Of a stretch of 64,000 nucleotides of DNA, positions 45,456-55,800 are shown piece by piece. A model generated the notes under the pieces. The model searched no databases. It was not told the DNA's origin and saw nothing but the letters and a program-made list of their open reading frames with translations. A program made the position numbers and the translations under genes. Origin of the DNA: Sphingobacterium bovistauri (GTDB lineage Bacteria; Bacteroidota; Bacteroidia; Sphingobacteriales; Sphingobacteriaceae). The DNA lies in NCBI RefSeq assembly GCF_020295405.1, contig NZ_JADEYP010000002.1, positions 62,001 to 126,000 of the forward strand, written 5' to 3'. Position 1 is the stretch's first letter, and every line of letters starts with the position of its first letter.

Positions 45456-48407
45456 ATGAAACCTAAATACCTGATATTTTTATTTTTACTATTTATAACG
45501 TATTATTCAAATGCACAAGATAGTAAAGTATATAGCTTGAATGCTGAATGGCGAATACATGTTGGCGATATTGACAAAGCACAGGATGTAGCATTTAATG
45601 ATTCCACGTGGAAACAAGTGACCCTACCATATGCTTGGAATGAAGATGAAGCTTTTGCAAAACCCATACATCTTCACAGTACAAATGTGGTGTGGTATCG
45701 CAAGAGACTTGCCTTGCCGACAAATGTACCTTTGGAAAAAGTTTTTCTTGAGTTTGAGGGGGTGCGTCATGGTGCGCAAATCTATGTAAATGGCGAATAT
45801 GTCGGTATTCATGAGAATGGCGTAATGGCTTTTGGTCTGGATATTTCTAAAGTATTAAATCGAAAGGGTGAAAATATTATTGCTGTACGTACAGATAATA
45901 GTTGGTCGTACAGAGAGAAAGCGACCAATAGTACTTACCAATGGAATGATAAAAATTTCAATGCTAACTATGGTGGTATGCCTAAAAATGTATGGATACA
46001 TTTCAAGCCTAGTGTTTATCAGACGCTACCGTTATACTCTAATTTGGGAACTACAGGGGTATACACTTACGCGAAAAATATTGATATCAAGAAGCGTAAA
46101 TTAGATTTATTCGTAGAATCGGAAGTAAAAAATGAGACGAATGCTGCACAAAGTGGAAAATATATCGTTGAAGTACGCGATGCTAAAAACGTATTAGTAA
46201 AGGAATTCGAACAAATATATACAATTGCAGCAGGTGAGACTAAGGTATTGCAAGCGAAAGATGTATTACAAAACGTTAATTTTTGGAATTGGGGTTACGG
46301 CTATTTATATACTATTACCTCAAAAATCACTAACCCAAATAATGTAATGGACGTCGTGGAAACAAAGACAGGTTTCCGAAAAACGGCTTTTCGAAATGGT
46401 ATGGTCTATCTCAACGATCAAGTACTGATGATGAAAGGTTACGCACAGCGTACAAGTAACGAATGGCCTGCTGTAGGATTATCTGTAGCACCATGGTTAA
46501 GTGACTTTAGTAATAAATTGATGGTAGAGAGTAATGCCAATTTAGTACGATGGATGCACGTAACCCCATGGAGGCAAGATGTTGAATCGTGTGATCGAGT
46601 AGGTTTGATGCAGATGTTGCCAGCCGGAGATGCAGAGCGCGATGTGACAGGACGACGATGGGAGTTGCGCACTGAATTGATGCGTGATGCAATTATTTAT
46701 TACCGTAATAATCCAAGTGTTTTGATGTATGAATGTGGTAATGAATCGATTTCTGAAGCACACATGGCAGAGATGATTGCTATTAGAGACCAATATGATC
46801 CGCATGGAGATAGAGCTATTGGTTCTAGGGAAATGTTAGATAGTAAATTAGCAGAATATGGAGGAGAGATGTTGTACATTAATAAAAGTGCAAGACATCC
46901 AATGATTGCTACAGAATATATGCGCGATGAGGCTTTGCGTAAATATTGGGATGAGTTCACTTATCCTTATCACAAAAATGGAGAAGGGCCACTGTACAAA
47001 GGAAATGATGCTAGTTCATATAATAGAAATCAAGATTCTTTTGCCGCAGAAGCAGTACATAGATGGTATGAGTATTACAAAGTTCGTCCAGGAACAGGTG
47101 CACGCGTGAGTTCTGGTGGTTTAAATATCATTTTTTCGGACTCTAATACACATTATAGGGGTAAAGAAAATTACCGCAGAAGTGGCGAGGTCGATCCAAT
47201 GCGTATTCCTAAGGACGCTTTTTATGCACATCAGGTCATGTGGAATGGTTGGGTAGAGTCTGACCCTTCAGGTCTTCATATTGTAGGACATTGGAATTAT
47301 AAAGAAGGAACGATAAAAGATGTTTTCGTAGTATCTGCAGGTGAAAAAGTGGATTTATTTATCAATGATAATAAGATTGGTGAAGGTGAAAGATCGTCAC
47401 ATTTTTTATATACATTCTCAGCTGTAAAATACCAAAAGGGAACACTAAAGGCTGTTTCTTATGACGCTAGCGGTAAAGTGTTGAATGAAAAAGTAATCAA
47501 AACGGCTGGAGAGCCATACCGAGTTAAGTTGAATTATCAGCATGGTAAGAATGGGTTGTTCGCAGATGGCAATGACATGGTAATGGTGGACGTTGAAGTC
47601 GTTGATAAAGATGGGAACCGTTGTCCGACAGCGACCAATATGATTGATTTTAAATTCGATGGACCAATGGAGTGGCGAGGAGGAATAGCTCAAGGGTCTA
47701 ATAATTATATTTTGTCAGAATCTTTACCTGTAGAAGCCGGAATCAACAGAGTTTTATTACGCACAATATTTAATAAAACAGGAAATGTTAGGCTTTCCGC
47801 TCATGCAAATGGTTTATTGTCAGATGAACTTTCGTGGTCTGTTGAGCCCATTGTAAGTAATAATGGGGTATTTGTAAAATCTTCGAAAAATAATCTTCCT
47901 TCCAACTTAGATAGAGGAGAAGGATTGTCAGAATCACCTTTGAAAATCAAACGTATAACATTGCCAATTAAATCTGCTGTTGCTGGAGCTAATCAAGATA
48001 AAGTGAAAGGATCCTTTGATGATAATGAGCTTACCGATTGGGTGAATGATGGTAAAATGCAATCAGCATGGATTGAGTATACACTCGCAAAAGCTGAGTT
48101 TATAGACGAAATTGATATCAAACTTAACAATTTTAGATCTAGAGCTTATCCTTTAGAAATATATGTGGATGGTAAACTGATAGCCGATATTACGACGAAG
48201 ACAACGTTAGGGTATTACACTATTGTGATACCAAGAACTAAAGGTAAGAAGGTGAAAATAAAACTTAAGGGATCCACTTACATTGCTGAAGTGAATAAAC
48301 ACGCTGAAATAGGAGGTAAGAAGTTGGATGATGGCGTAGCAAGAGATGATGCCAACGCAAAGGGTAATTTAAGTATAATAGAAATAGATATTCACAAAAA
48401 AATATAA
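45456..48407 (+). CDS. GH2 family glycoside hydrolase with C-terminal discoidin-like domain
   Basis: Secreted retaining glycosidase on RG-I side chains or terminal residues. Signal peptide 1-20 (YYSNAQ). Order: GH2 sugar-binding domain (about 25-185), immunoglobulin-like domain (about 195-310), TIM barrel (about 310-610) with YECGNES carrying acid/base Glu430 and MIATEYMR carrying nucleophile candidate Glu487, an Ig-like domain like those of DUF4982 (about 630-720), and an end region (about 860-983) with DNELTDWVNDG and IDEIDIKLNNFRSRAYPLEIYVDGK that resembles an F5/8 type C domain. It differs from the other GH2 (36311) in all non-catalytic parts. Coding context with RhaM and GH106 suggests a rhamnose-linked sugar as substrate. 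Confidence 0.88.
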   Translation: MKPKYLIFLFLLFITYYSNAQDSKVYSLNAEWRIHVGDIDKAQDVAFNDSTWKQVTLPYAWNEDEAFAKPIHLHSTNVVWYRKRLALPTNVPLEKVFLEFEGVRHGAQIYVNGEYVGIHENGVMAFGLDISKVLNRKGENIIAVRTDNSWSYREKATNSTYQWNDKNFNANYGGMPKNVWIHFKPSVYQTLPLYSNLGTTGVYTYAKNIDIKKRKLDLFVESEVKNETNAAQSGKYIVEVRDAKNVLVKEFEQIYTIAAGETKVLQAKDVLQNVNFWNWGYGYLYTITSKITNPNNVMDVVETKTGFRKTAFRNGMVYLNDQVLMMKGYAQRTSNEWPAVGLSVAPWLSDFSNKLMVESNANLVRWMHVTPWRQDVESCDRVGLMQMLPAGDAERDVTGRRWELRTELMRDAIIYYRNNPSVLMYECGNESISEAHMAEMIAIRDQYDPHGDRAIGSREMLDSKLAEYGGEMLYINKSARHPMIATEYMRDEALRKYWDEFTYPYHKNGEGPLYKGNDASSYNRNQDSFAAEAVHRWYEYYKVRPGTGARVSSGGLNIIFSDSNTHYRGKENYRRSGEVDPMRIPKDAFYAHQVMWNGWVESDPSGLHIVGHWNYKEGTIKDVFVVSAGEKVDLFINDNKIGEGERSSHFLYTFSAVKYQKGTLKAVSYDASGKVLNEKVIKTAGEPYRVKLNYQHGKNGLFADGNDMVMVDVEVVDKDGNRCPTATNMIDFKFDGPMEWRGGIAQGSNNYILSESLPVEAGINRVLLRTIFNKTGNVRLSAHANGLLSDELSWSVEPIVSNNGVFVKSSKNNLPSNLDRGEGLSESPLKIKRITLPIKSAVAGANQDKVKGSFDDNELTDWVNDGKMQSAWIEYTLAKAEFIDEIDIKLNNFRSRAYPLEIYVDGKLIADITTKTTLGYYTIVIPRTKGKKVKIKLKGSTYIAEVNKHAEIGGKKLDDGVARDDANAKGNLSIIEIDIHKKI

Positions 48408-48412
48408 TCACC

Positions 48413-48721
48413 ATGAAGGTAGCATTTAAGATGAAATTGAAGCCTGGTATGAAGGATGAGTATCAGCGACGTCATGCAGAAATTTGGCCTGAATTGGTGG
48501 AGTTGTTAAAGAAAAGTGGGATTTTTGATTATACTATATTCTTAGACGAAGAGACAGGTGTATTGTTTGCTGTTCAGCAATTATCTGGCAACTCTTCACA
48601 AGAATTGGGTAATGAAGAAGTAGTACAAAGATGGTGGAAATATATGGCTGACATTATGGAAACCAACGCTGATTTTTCACCGACATCAAGTGCATTAATA
48701 CCTATGTTTCATTTAGATTAA
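48413..48721 (+). CDS. rhaM: L-rhamnose mutarotase RhaM
   Basis: Interconverts alpha and beta L-rhamnopyranose, speeding supply to the isomerase or transporter. The 102-residue protein has the family pattern: KPGMKDEYQRRHAEIWPEL with Tyr17 and His21, DYTIFLDEETGVLFAV, and RWWKYMADIM followed by the end PMFHLD. No signal peptide, so it acts in the cytoplasm. It lies 5 bases after the GH2 gene and 3 before the GH106 gene, away from the main rha operon at 9301-15222, so its expression follows the RG-I enzymes rather than RhaI and RhaB. Confidence 0.95.
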   Translation: MKVAFKMKLKPGMKDEYQRRHAEIWPELVELLKKSGIFDYTIFLDEETGVLFAVQQLSGNSSQELGNEEVVQRWWKYMADIMETNADFSPTSSALIPMFHLD

Positions 48722-48724
48722 GTC

Positions 48725-51469
48725 ATGTTAAAAAAAAATATATTCTTACTACTATTATGTAGCGGCTTGAGTACTTTTCAAGCATTTTCACAAGATTTTT
48801 GGCCACAGGTGACAAAAGAAATGAAACCTTGGACACGATGGTGGTGGATGGGGTCGGCTGTTGATAAGCCCAACCTAGAGCGCGAGTTGCAATTAATTGA
48901 AAAGGCAGGGTTCGGCGGTGTCGAAGTCACACCGATTTATGGTGCCAAAGGCTTTGAAAAAAGATATATTAGCTTCTTGTCTGATAAGTGGATGGATATG
49001 TTGAAAGTCACAACAGATCAATCGGCCAAATTGGGTATTGGAGTAGATATGAATTTGGGAACAGGATGGCCTTTTGGTGGTCCCCAGGTAGATCAACAGT
49101 TTACCGCAACAAAACTTTTTCTGGATGAAGTTGATTTAAAGAAAGGAGAAAAACTTACATTCCCGTTACGAGTTAGTGATAAAAAACAAACATTAAGCAA
49201 TTTGCAAGCTCTTCGGGCATTCAGTTCCAAGGGGGAGGAGATCAATCTTGACCAATATCTTTCAGCACAGACTGGTGAATGGCTGGCTCCTGAAGATGTA
49301 AAAGTGTACGCTTTATTCACAGGTCGTACGAGGCAGTTGGTCAAAAGAGCAGCACCGGGAGGTGAGGGCTTTACATTAGATCATTTAGGTAAAGAATCTT
49401 CACAACGCTATTTTGATCATTTTGCAGGAGTGTTTAGAGGAAGAGATCTTAATATTCGTTCATTTTTTAATGATAGTTACGAAGTATATGGTGCCAATTG
49501 GACTGACTCTTTCTTGTCAAAGTTTGCGAAAATCAAAGGATATAAATTAGAGGATCATTTATTAGATTTTTCGGGAAAAGGTACAGATAAGAATAGAGAA
49601 TCACGAATTAAGTCAGATTATAGAGAGGTAGTGAGTTTGATTTTGAAAGAGAATTTTCTACAACCATTTACGGTGTTTTCAAACAATCATAAGGCTTTAT
49701 CGCGTAATCAGGCTCATGGATCACCAGGAAATCTAATTGATTTGTATGCGAGTACAGATATAGCGGAATGTGAAACTTTTGGTTCCAGTTCTTTTAATAT
49801 ACCTGGTTTAAGACGTGATACGCAAGATATCCGTAATGTAGATCCTGATCCTATGATGTTCAAGTTTGCTTCTTCAGCGACACATCTTTCGGGCAAGAAA
49901 TATACCTCTTCTGAGACTTTTACATGGCTCACTGAGCACTTCAAAACTGCCCTATCGCAAGCTAAACCAGAAGTAGAACAATTGTTTCTTTCAGGCGTAA
50001 ATCATGTGTTTTATCATGGTACAACATTTACACCACAAGATGTAGCGTACCCAGGATGGCTGTTTTATGCTTCTACAAACTTTACCACTAGTAACTCATT
50101 TTGGGATCATTTACCTGGTTTGAATAGTTATGTGACACGTGTACAATCTATTTTACAATCTGGTAAGGCTGATAATGAATTATTAATCTATTGGCCAATT
50201 TATGATGTTTGGCATGATACCAAGAGTGCTTTTAAGACATTGGGTGTTCATCATGTTGATGACTGGTTGCACCCTACTTCATTCTACAAACAAAGTGTTA
50301 GATTACAAAGACAAGGATATAGTTTTGACTTTGTTTCAGATGCATTTATTCAAAAAACCAATGTATTGAATAACAAGTTGTTGGTTTCAGCAGAGTCAAA
50401 TCCTTATAAGGCTATTTATGTGCCTGAAACTAAGTATTTCTCTCTAGCTACATTCAAAAAACTATTAGAACTAGCGAATAATGGAGCTACCATAATTTTC
50501 GAATCATTACCAACAGATGTTGAGGGGTATCAAAATTATGATGCACGTAAAAAGGAGTTGTTAGATCAGATAGCTTTATTGAAGTTTAAGTCAGATTTAG
50601 ATAATCAATATACCAAATACGGTAAAGGCAAAGTTTATTTGACTAAGGATGTAACATCAGCTTTGGAAACAGAAAATCTATTTGCAGAGCGTTTAGCGCG
50701 TTCAGGATTGAAATACGTGCGACGCGCTGTTGGTGAGGATGTTTATTATTACCTGGTGAACCACGGTAATAAAACTGTAGATCAAAAGTTTCAATTGAAT
50801 AATGTTAGAAAACACTACAGTTTGATGGATCCACAGACTGGAAAAGTTTTTGATTTGCCCGTTGATGATGATATGATACGTTTACAAATTCCGGCAGGAT
50901 ATGCTTGGATTGTATTAGCTTCTAATCAAAAAAGTACAAAAAACAGCTATTCGTATATAAATGCACTGCAAGAGGAAAATGTTTTTGACAATCCATGGAA
51001 GCTATCATTTATCAAAGGAGGACCAAAAATTCCTAAAGCTACAACTCTTAACAAACTTAGTTATTGGACTGCGTTAAATACAGCCGAAGTGTCTACTTTT
51101 TCAGGAATTGGAGCATATGAAACAACGATAAGTCTTGATAAAAAGGGGGACAAATCATATCTGTTGCAGTTGGGGGATGTAGGAGAGAGTGCGCGAGTAA
51201 TTGTCAACGGTGTTGATGCAGGCGTTTTATGGGCGAACCCTTATCAAGTTGAAATTGGAGATTTACTTAAAACAGGGCAAAATACTGTACGTATAGAGGT
51301 TGCTAATTTGATGGCAAATCGCATGCGTGATCTTGATAAAAACAAAGTAAAATGGAAAAATTATCATGAAATTAACTTTGTTAATATAAATTATAAAGAG
51401 TTTGATGCTAGTGAATGGAAGGTAATGGACAGCGGTCTTAATGGTCCTGTTAAATTATTCAGTTATTAA
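48725..51469 (+). CDS. GH106 family alpha-L-rhamnosidase
   Basis: Removes alpha-linked L-rhamnose from RG-I oligosaccharides after GH105 has exposed it. Signal peptide about 1-23 (AFSQ). The mature start MKPWTRWWWMGSAVDKPNLERELQLIEKAGFGGVEVTPIYG (in segments) and MNLGTGWPFGGP near residues 102-113 are signatures of GH106. A C-terminal beta-sandwich has VGESARVIVNGVDAGVLWANPYQVEIGDLLKTGQN-like features near residues 820-855, the galactose-binding-type end of the family. Length 914 is normal. I did not map the catalytic glutamates. It ends the GH105-GH2-RhaM-GH106 transcription unit. Confidence 0.95.
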   Translation: MLKKNIFLLLLCSGLSTFQAFSQDFWPQVTKEMKPWTRWWWMGSAVDKPNLERELQLIEKAGFGGVEVTPIYGAKGFEKRYISFLSDKWMDMLKVTTDQSAKLGIGVDMNLGTGWPFGGPQVDQQFTATKLFLDEVDLKKGEKLTFPLRVSDKKQTLSNLQALRAFSSKGEEINLDQYLSAQTGEWLAPEDVKVYALFTGRTRQLVKRAAPGGEGFTLDHLGKESSQRYFDHFAGVFRGRDLNIRSFFNDSYEVYGANWTDSFLSKFAKIKGYKLEDHLLDFSGKGTDKNRESRIKSDYREVVSLILKENFLQPFTVFSNNHKALSRNQAHGSPGNLIDLYASTDIAECETFGSSSFNIPGLRRDTQDIRNVDPDPMMFKFASSATHLSGKKYTSSETFTWLTEHFKTALSQAKPEVEQLFLSGVNHVFYHGTTFTPQDVAYPGWLFYASTNFTTSNSFWDHLPGLNSYVTRVQSILQSGKADNELLIYWPIYDVWHDTKSAFKTLGVHHVDDWLHPTSFYKQSVRLQRQGYSFDFVSDAFIQKTNVLNNKLLVSAESNPYKAIYVPETKYFSLATFKKLLELANNGATIIFESLPTDVEGYQNYDARKKELLDQIALLKFKSDLDNQYTKYGKGKVYLTKDVTSALETENLFAERLARSGLKYVRRAVGEDVYYYLVNHGNKTVDQKFQLNNVRKHYSLMDPQTGKVFDLPVDDDMIRLQIPAGYAWIVLASNQKSTKNSYSYINALQEENVFDNPWKLSFIKGGPKIPKATTLNKLSYWTALNTAEVSTFSGIGAYETTISLDKKGDKSYLLQLGDVGESARVIVNGVDAGVLWANPYQVEIGDLLKTGQNTVRIEVANLMANRMRDLDKNKVKWKNYHEINFVNINYKEFDASEWKVMDSGLNGPVKLFSY

Positions 51470-51523
51470 AAAATAGATTTAATCGTATTTGACTAATTCA
51501 AATAAAAGTTAATGGAAGTTTGT

Positions 51524-51561
51524 TAGTGTAAGAAAATTATATTTTCTTTATGCTAACACTA
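51524..51561 (+). promoter_or_regulatory. Inverted repeat at the start of the GntR-type regulator gene
   Basis: TAGTGT (51524-51529) and ACACTA (51556-51561) are reverse complements, and between them AAGAAAAT (51530-51537) and ATTTTCTT (51541-51548) form a second nested pair. The structure overlaps the first possible ATG (51550) and ends 15 bases before the preferred ATG at 51577. A symmetric site here could be an autoregulatory operator or a terminator of GH106 transcription. Confidence 0.45.
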
Positions 51562-51576
51562 CCATTTATCAAAGCC

Positions 51577-52608
51577 ATGAGCAGTTCTTCGTTTAATAAA
51601 AATATACAGATCAATGACTTTTCATCGACACCGAAATATATCCAACTAGTGGATGCTGTGATCGACGGAGTGAGAAATAGTTCATTAAAACAGGGGGATA
51701 TTTTGCCTTCTATTAATGAGTTAAGTATATTTTTAGACATTTCAAGAGATACTGTAGAAAAGGGATACAAGCAATTAAAGAGCTTAGGAATTATTTCATC
51801 TACGCCAGGTAAGGGTTATTTTGTAGCGAAAACTGACGTAGGTAAAAAATTAAAAATCGCTTTATTCTTAAATAAGCTTAGCGCACATAAAAAGATTGTG
51901 TATGATTCTTTTGTTAAAGAATTAGGTGAAGATGCATCACTAGATTTATTTGTGTATAATAGTGATATTTCCCATTTAAGACGTCTTTTGCTTAATTTGA
52001 ATAAGCAATATGATCGTTACGTTGTATTTCCTCACTTCAAGGAAGGACGTGATCAAGCACCTGAGGTATTATCCTTGTTGCCTGAAGAAAAATTAATGTT
52101 ACTAGGTAAGCACATCGAGGGCATTAGTGATAATGTGGATTGTGTGTATGAGAATTACGAAAAGGATATCTATGAGGCTTTAGAAAAGTTTTTAGAACCT
52201 CTTTCCCGTTATCAAATGATTAAGCTTGTATTTCCAGATAATAGTGATTACCCCAAAGCTATTATTAAGGGATTTTATAAATTTTGCAATCAATATGCAT
52301 TTGATCATCTTTTGGTAGGTAATCTGGCAAAAGAGCCTATTAAAAAAGGTGAATGTTATATCAATTTGGCAGAAGATGATTTGGAACTCCTTTTAGAAAA
52401 AAGTATTAAAAAGGGATACAAAATTGGAAAGGATATTGGTGTGATTTCGTATAACGAAACTGCTCTTAAGAAGTTTATCCTCAATGGTATAGCAACCATT
52501 TCTACTGATTTTGATTTAATGGGTAAGTATGCTGCCCAAATCATAAAAAATAATGAGAAAAAACAATTAGAAGTCCCTTTCTATGTGAATTTGCGCCCTT
52601 CTATATAA
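51577..52608 (+). CDS. GntR-family transcriptional regulator with periplasmic-binding-like effector domain
   Basis: Sugar-responsive DNA-binding protein. I prefer the ATG at 51577 (MSSSSFNKN, 343 residues) over 51550, because the latter falls inside an inverted repeat. The N-terminal winged helix (about 10-80) has PKYIQLVDAVIDGV, LKQGDILPSINELS, ISRDTVEKGYKQLKSLGII and GKGYFV, standard for GntR. The rest (about 85-343) resembles a LacI-type ligand domain (VVFPHFKEGRD, IGVISYNETALKKFILNGIATISTDF). It is a candidate regulator of the rha operon. GntR dimers bind palindromes, so it does not fit the CAGG direct repeats well. Confidence 0.9.
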   Translation: MSSSSFNKNIQINDFSSTPKYIQLVDAVIDGVRNSSLKQGDILPSINELSIFLDISRDTVEKGYKQLKSLGIISSTPGKGYFVAKTDVGKKLKIALFLNKLSAHKKIVYDSFVKELGEDASLDLFVYNSDISHLRRLLLNLNKQYDRYVVFPHFKEGRDQAPEVLSLLPEEKLMLLGKHIEGISDNVDCVYENYEKDIYEALEKFLEPLSRYQMIKLVFPDNSDYPKAIIKGFYKFCNQYAFDHLLVGNLAKEPIKKGECYINLAEDDLELLLEKSIKKGYKIGKDIGVISYNETALKKFILNGIATISTDFDLMGKYAAQIIKNNEKKQLEVPFYVNLRPSI

Positions 52609-52637
52609 TTTATAATAGTTAGTTATATGGTGTCGGA

Positions 52638-52655
52638 CAGGACATTACAGGATGC
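52638..52655 (+). promoter_or_regulatory. CAGG direct-repeat operator, copy 5
   Basis: CAGGACATTACAGGATGC, half-sites 10 bp apart, lies in the 279-base gap between the GntR gene and SusC4, 232 bases before the SusC start. TATCTTG at 52667-52673 may be the minus-7 element. As with copy 1, the distance to the SusC start is long, implying a leader of about 200 bases. Confidence 0.72.
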
Positions 52656-52887
52656 CAATTCTGTCTTATCTTGTTAAATTTAGGCGTATGATTATGAAGA
52701 TAATCTATGATAAACAATTTAAATCTATAATTTTTTCTATCTACTAATAGAGAATTATTCTTTTATTAATTAACAAAATGTAATGATTTCAAGTCTATGT
52801 CTTGTCATGTTTTGTGGGCTTTAATTAATAAATATTGGATTAAAAACTATCAAGCGATAATCAAAAATAAACTTTTTATTCTATAAG

Positions 52888-55800
52888 ATGAGAAAACAAA
52901 CTAAACCATTTTTTCAAATGACATGTAGTATACGAGCGTCATTGCTCTTCTACTTTATGGTCATTTGTTTACTTCCGAGTTTTGGACAAAATCTGGTGAC
53001 AGGGAAAGTCACAGATTCTTTCGGAAATCCTATTGAAAGTGTAACAGTTATTGTAAAAGGTACATCCAAAACAGTTTCAACAAATAGTACAGGTCAGTAT
53101 AGTATTGATGCTCCCAATAATGGTGTCTTGAGTTTCAGGGTCATAGGGTATTCCTCCCTCGAAGAGTCTATTTCTGGACGTAAGACAATCAATGTACAAT
53201 TGCAAAGTGAAAATGTTGAAGTCGATGAGGTCGTGGTAGTGGGGTATAATGTGGTGAGAAAATCAGATGTAACAGGCGCGGTTGCAAGTATTGGAGAAAA
53301 AGAATTAAAGGCTATGCCTGTTAAAGATGCTTTACAAGCTATGCAGGGTAAAACTGCAGGTGTGGATATTACTTCAAACCAACGCCCAGGTACAACAGGA
53401 AGTATTACTATTCGTGGTTTAAGATCGTTATCTGCAACGAATAGCCCCTTGTATGTTGTGGATGGTATGCCGTTGCAAGGTAGTGGTATCGAAAATATTA
53501 ACCCTTCAGATATTGAAACAATAGATATCTTGAAGGATGCTTCTGCTACTGCGGTCTATGGTTCTCGTGGAGCAAATGGTGTGGTACTAGTAACAACAAA
53601 AAAAGGAAAAAAGGGTAAAGTATCGTTGAATTATGCAGGAACAACTACATCTGAAAAGATGATAGATGTGACGGAATATATGAGTGCTGCAGAGTGGCTT
53701 GATTATGCCCGATTGGCAAAAACAAAGTCTACAATACCTTCGTACAGTGCTGATTTGGCACGTTGGGGATCAGTTGCATCTTCATGGGCAAATATTGCAA
53801 AGGGATGGACTGAGAATAATACAGTATGGGACCCTAGTCTAGTAGGAGAATTTGACTGGGCAGAAGTGGGCAGAAAAAATGCATTGTCAACAGAACATAC
53901 GTTAAGTGTTTCGGGCGGAAATGAAGTTTCTCAAGGCTATGGGTCTTTTGGTTATTTAAAGCAGGATGCCACGCAACCGGGTCAATTATATGAGAGATTT
54001 ACTTCAAAAATTAGTTTTGAAGCCTCACCTACAAAATGGTTTACGATGGGGGCTAATTTAAATCTAGCATATGGAAATCAAGATTACGGTTACAGTTTCA
54101 CAAAATCTGTTACAGGTGCTGGAGATTATTATCATGCGCTTCGTGCAATGTTACCATGGACAGTCCCTTATGATGATAACGGAAATTACATAAGAAATCC
54201 TGCAGCTGGAGATATAAATATTATCAACCCGATTAATGAATTAGATCACAATACTAATCGAAGAGAAAGTTTAGTTGCTTCTGGAAGCTTCTTTGGTCAA
54301 ATAGATTTGGGTAATATTTTTTCCCCTTTGAAAGGCTTACGCTATAAAGTGCAATTCGGACCAGAGTATAGACATCACCGTCTTGGTATAGCAAATGCAG
54401 CAGAAGGTATCAATGGTGATGGAAATAATGCGGTTACATACAGTCCAGAGAGAACACTAGCATGGACATTGGATAACTTGATCTTTTACGATCGTAATTT
54501 TGGTGAAGATCACCGTTTAGGATTAACATTCTTACAATCTGCTTCTGCAACTAATTATGAAAATGCAAACATGCGTGCCACAGATGTGTACAGTGCCCGT
54601 GAATTGTGGTATAATATTGCTTCAGGTGGCTTTAATGGATCCTATGGTACAGGTTTGCGTGAAACGCAATTAGAGTCTTATTTAGCACGTTTGAATTATA
54701 TATACAAAGACAAATATATCCTAACAGCTTTTACTCGTTGGGATGGATCATCTGTATTAGCTCCTGGTTATCAGTGGGATTCATTTCCTTCTGTATCACT
54801 TGCTTGGCGAATAGATAAAGAGAATTTTATGCAAAATGCATCATTTGTGAATGCATTGAAATTAAGAGCAGGTATGGGAGTAGTGGGTAATCAAGGAATT
54901 GGAGCATATGCATCTAAAGGTGGGTTAACTCAAATTTTTTACAATTGGGGTACGACAAGTTCATCTCCAGGGTATGTAGCTTCCGATCCTTCAGCAGCAA
55001 ATCCACAAAAAATGGCAAATCCAGCTTTAGGATGGGAACGTACGACACAATTCAATGTTGGTGTTGATTATGGATTTTTAAATAACAGAATCAATGGTGC
55101 CGTGGACTTCTACAGTACCAAGACTAATGATTTATTGTTAGCAATGTCTATTCCTTCTATCCTTGGGTATGTTTCTACGAATGCCAATGTAGGTAAAACA
55201 AAAGGTTGGGGTGTTGATCTTCAAATTAACACAGTTAATATCCAAAAAGAAGATTTCCAATGGAGTACCTCATTGACATGGTCAAAAGATAGAGGAGAAA
55301 TTGTATCTCTAAGTAATGGAAGAAGTGAGGATGTTGCAAATCTATGGTTTACAGGTCGCGAGATGGCTGTAGCTTACGATTTGGTATATGATGGTATTTG
55401 GAAAACTTCTGAAGAAGCTGAGGCTGCAAAATTTGGTAGAAAACCTGGGCAAATTCGTGCAAAAGATATAAGTGGTCCTGATGGAGTTCCTGATGGAAAA
55501 ATTGATCTTAGTAATGATAGACAAATTATTGGGTCTTATCGTCCAGATTGGTCTGGAGGTATATCAAATACCTTCAATTACAAAAATTTTGAACTTTCAT
55601 TCTTTATTTATTCGAGATGGGGATTCTTAGTAAATGCTGGAGCAGCGACATTGGATGGTCGTTATATGCAACGTAAACTTGATTACTTCATTCCAGAGGT
55701 AAATGAAGATGCTGAATACTATTTGCCAGGATCTAATGGTGAGGCAGCAGATACATACAGTAGTTCTATGAATTATAAAGATGGATCGTTTATTAAGCTT

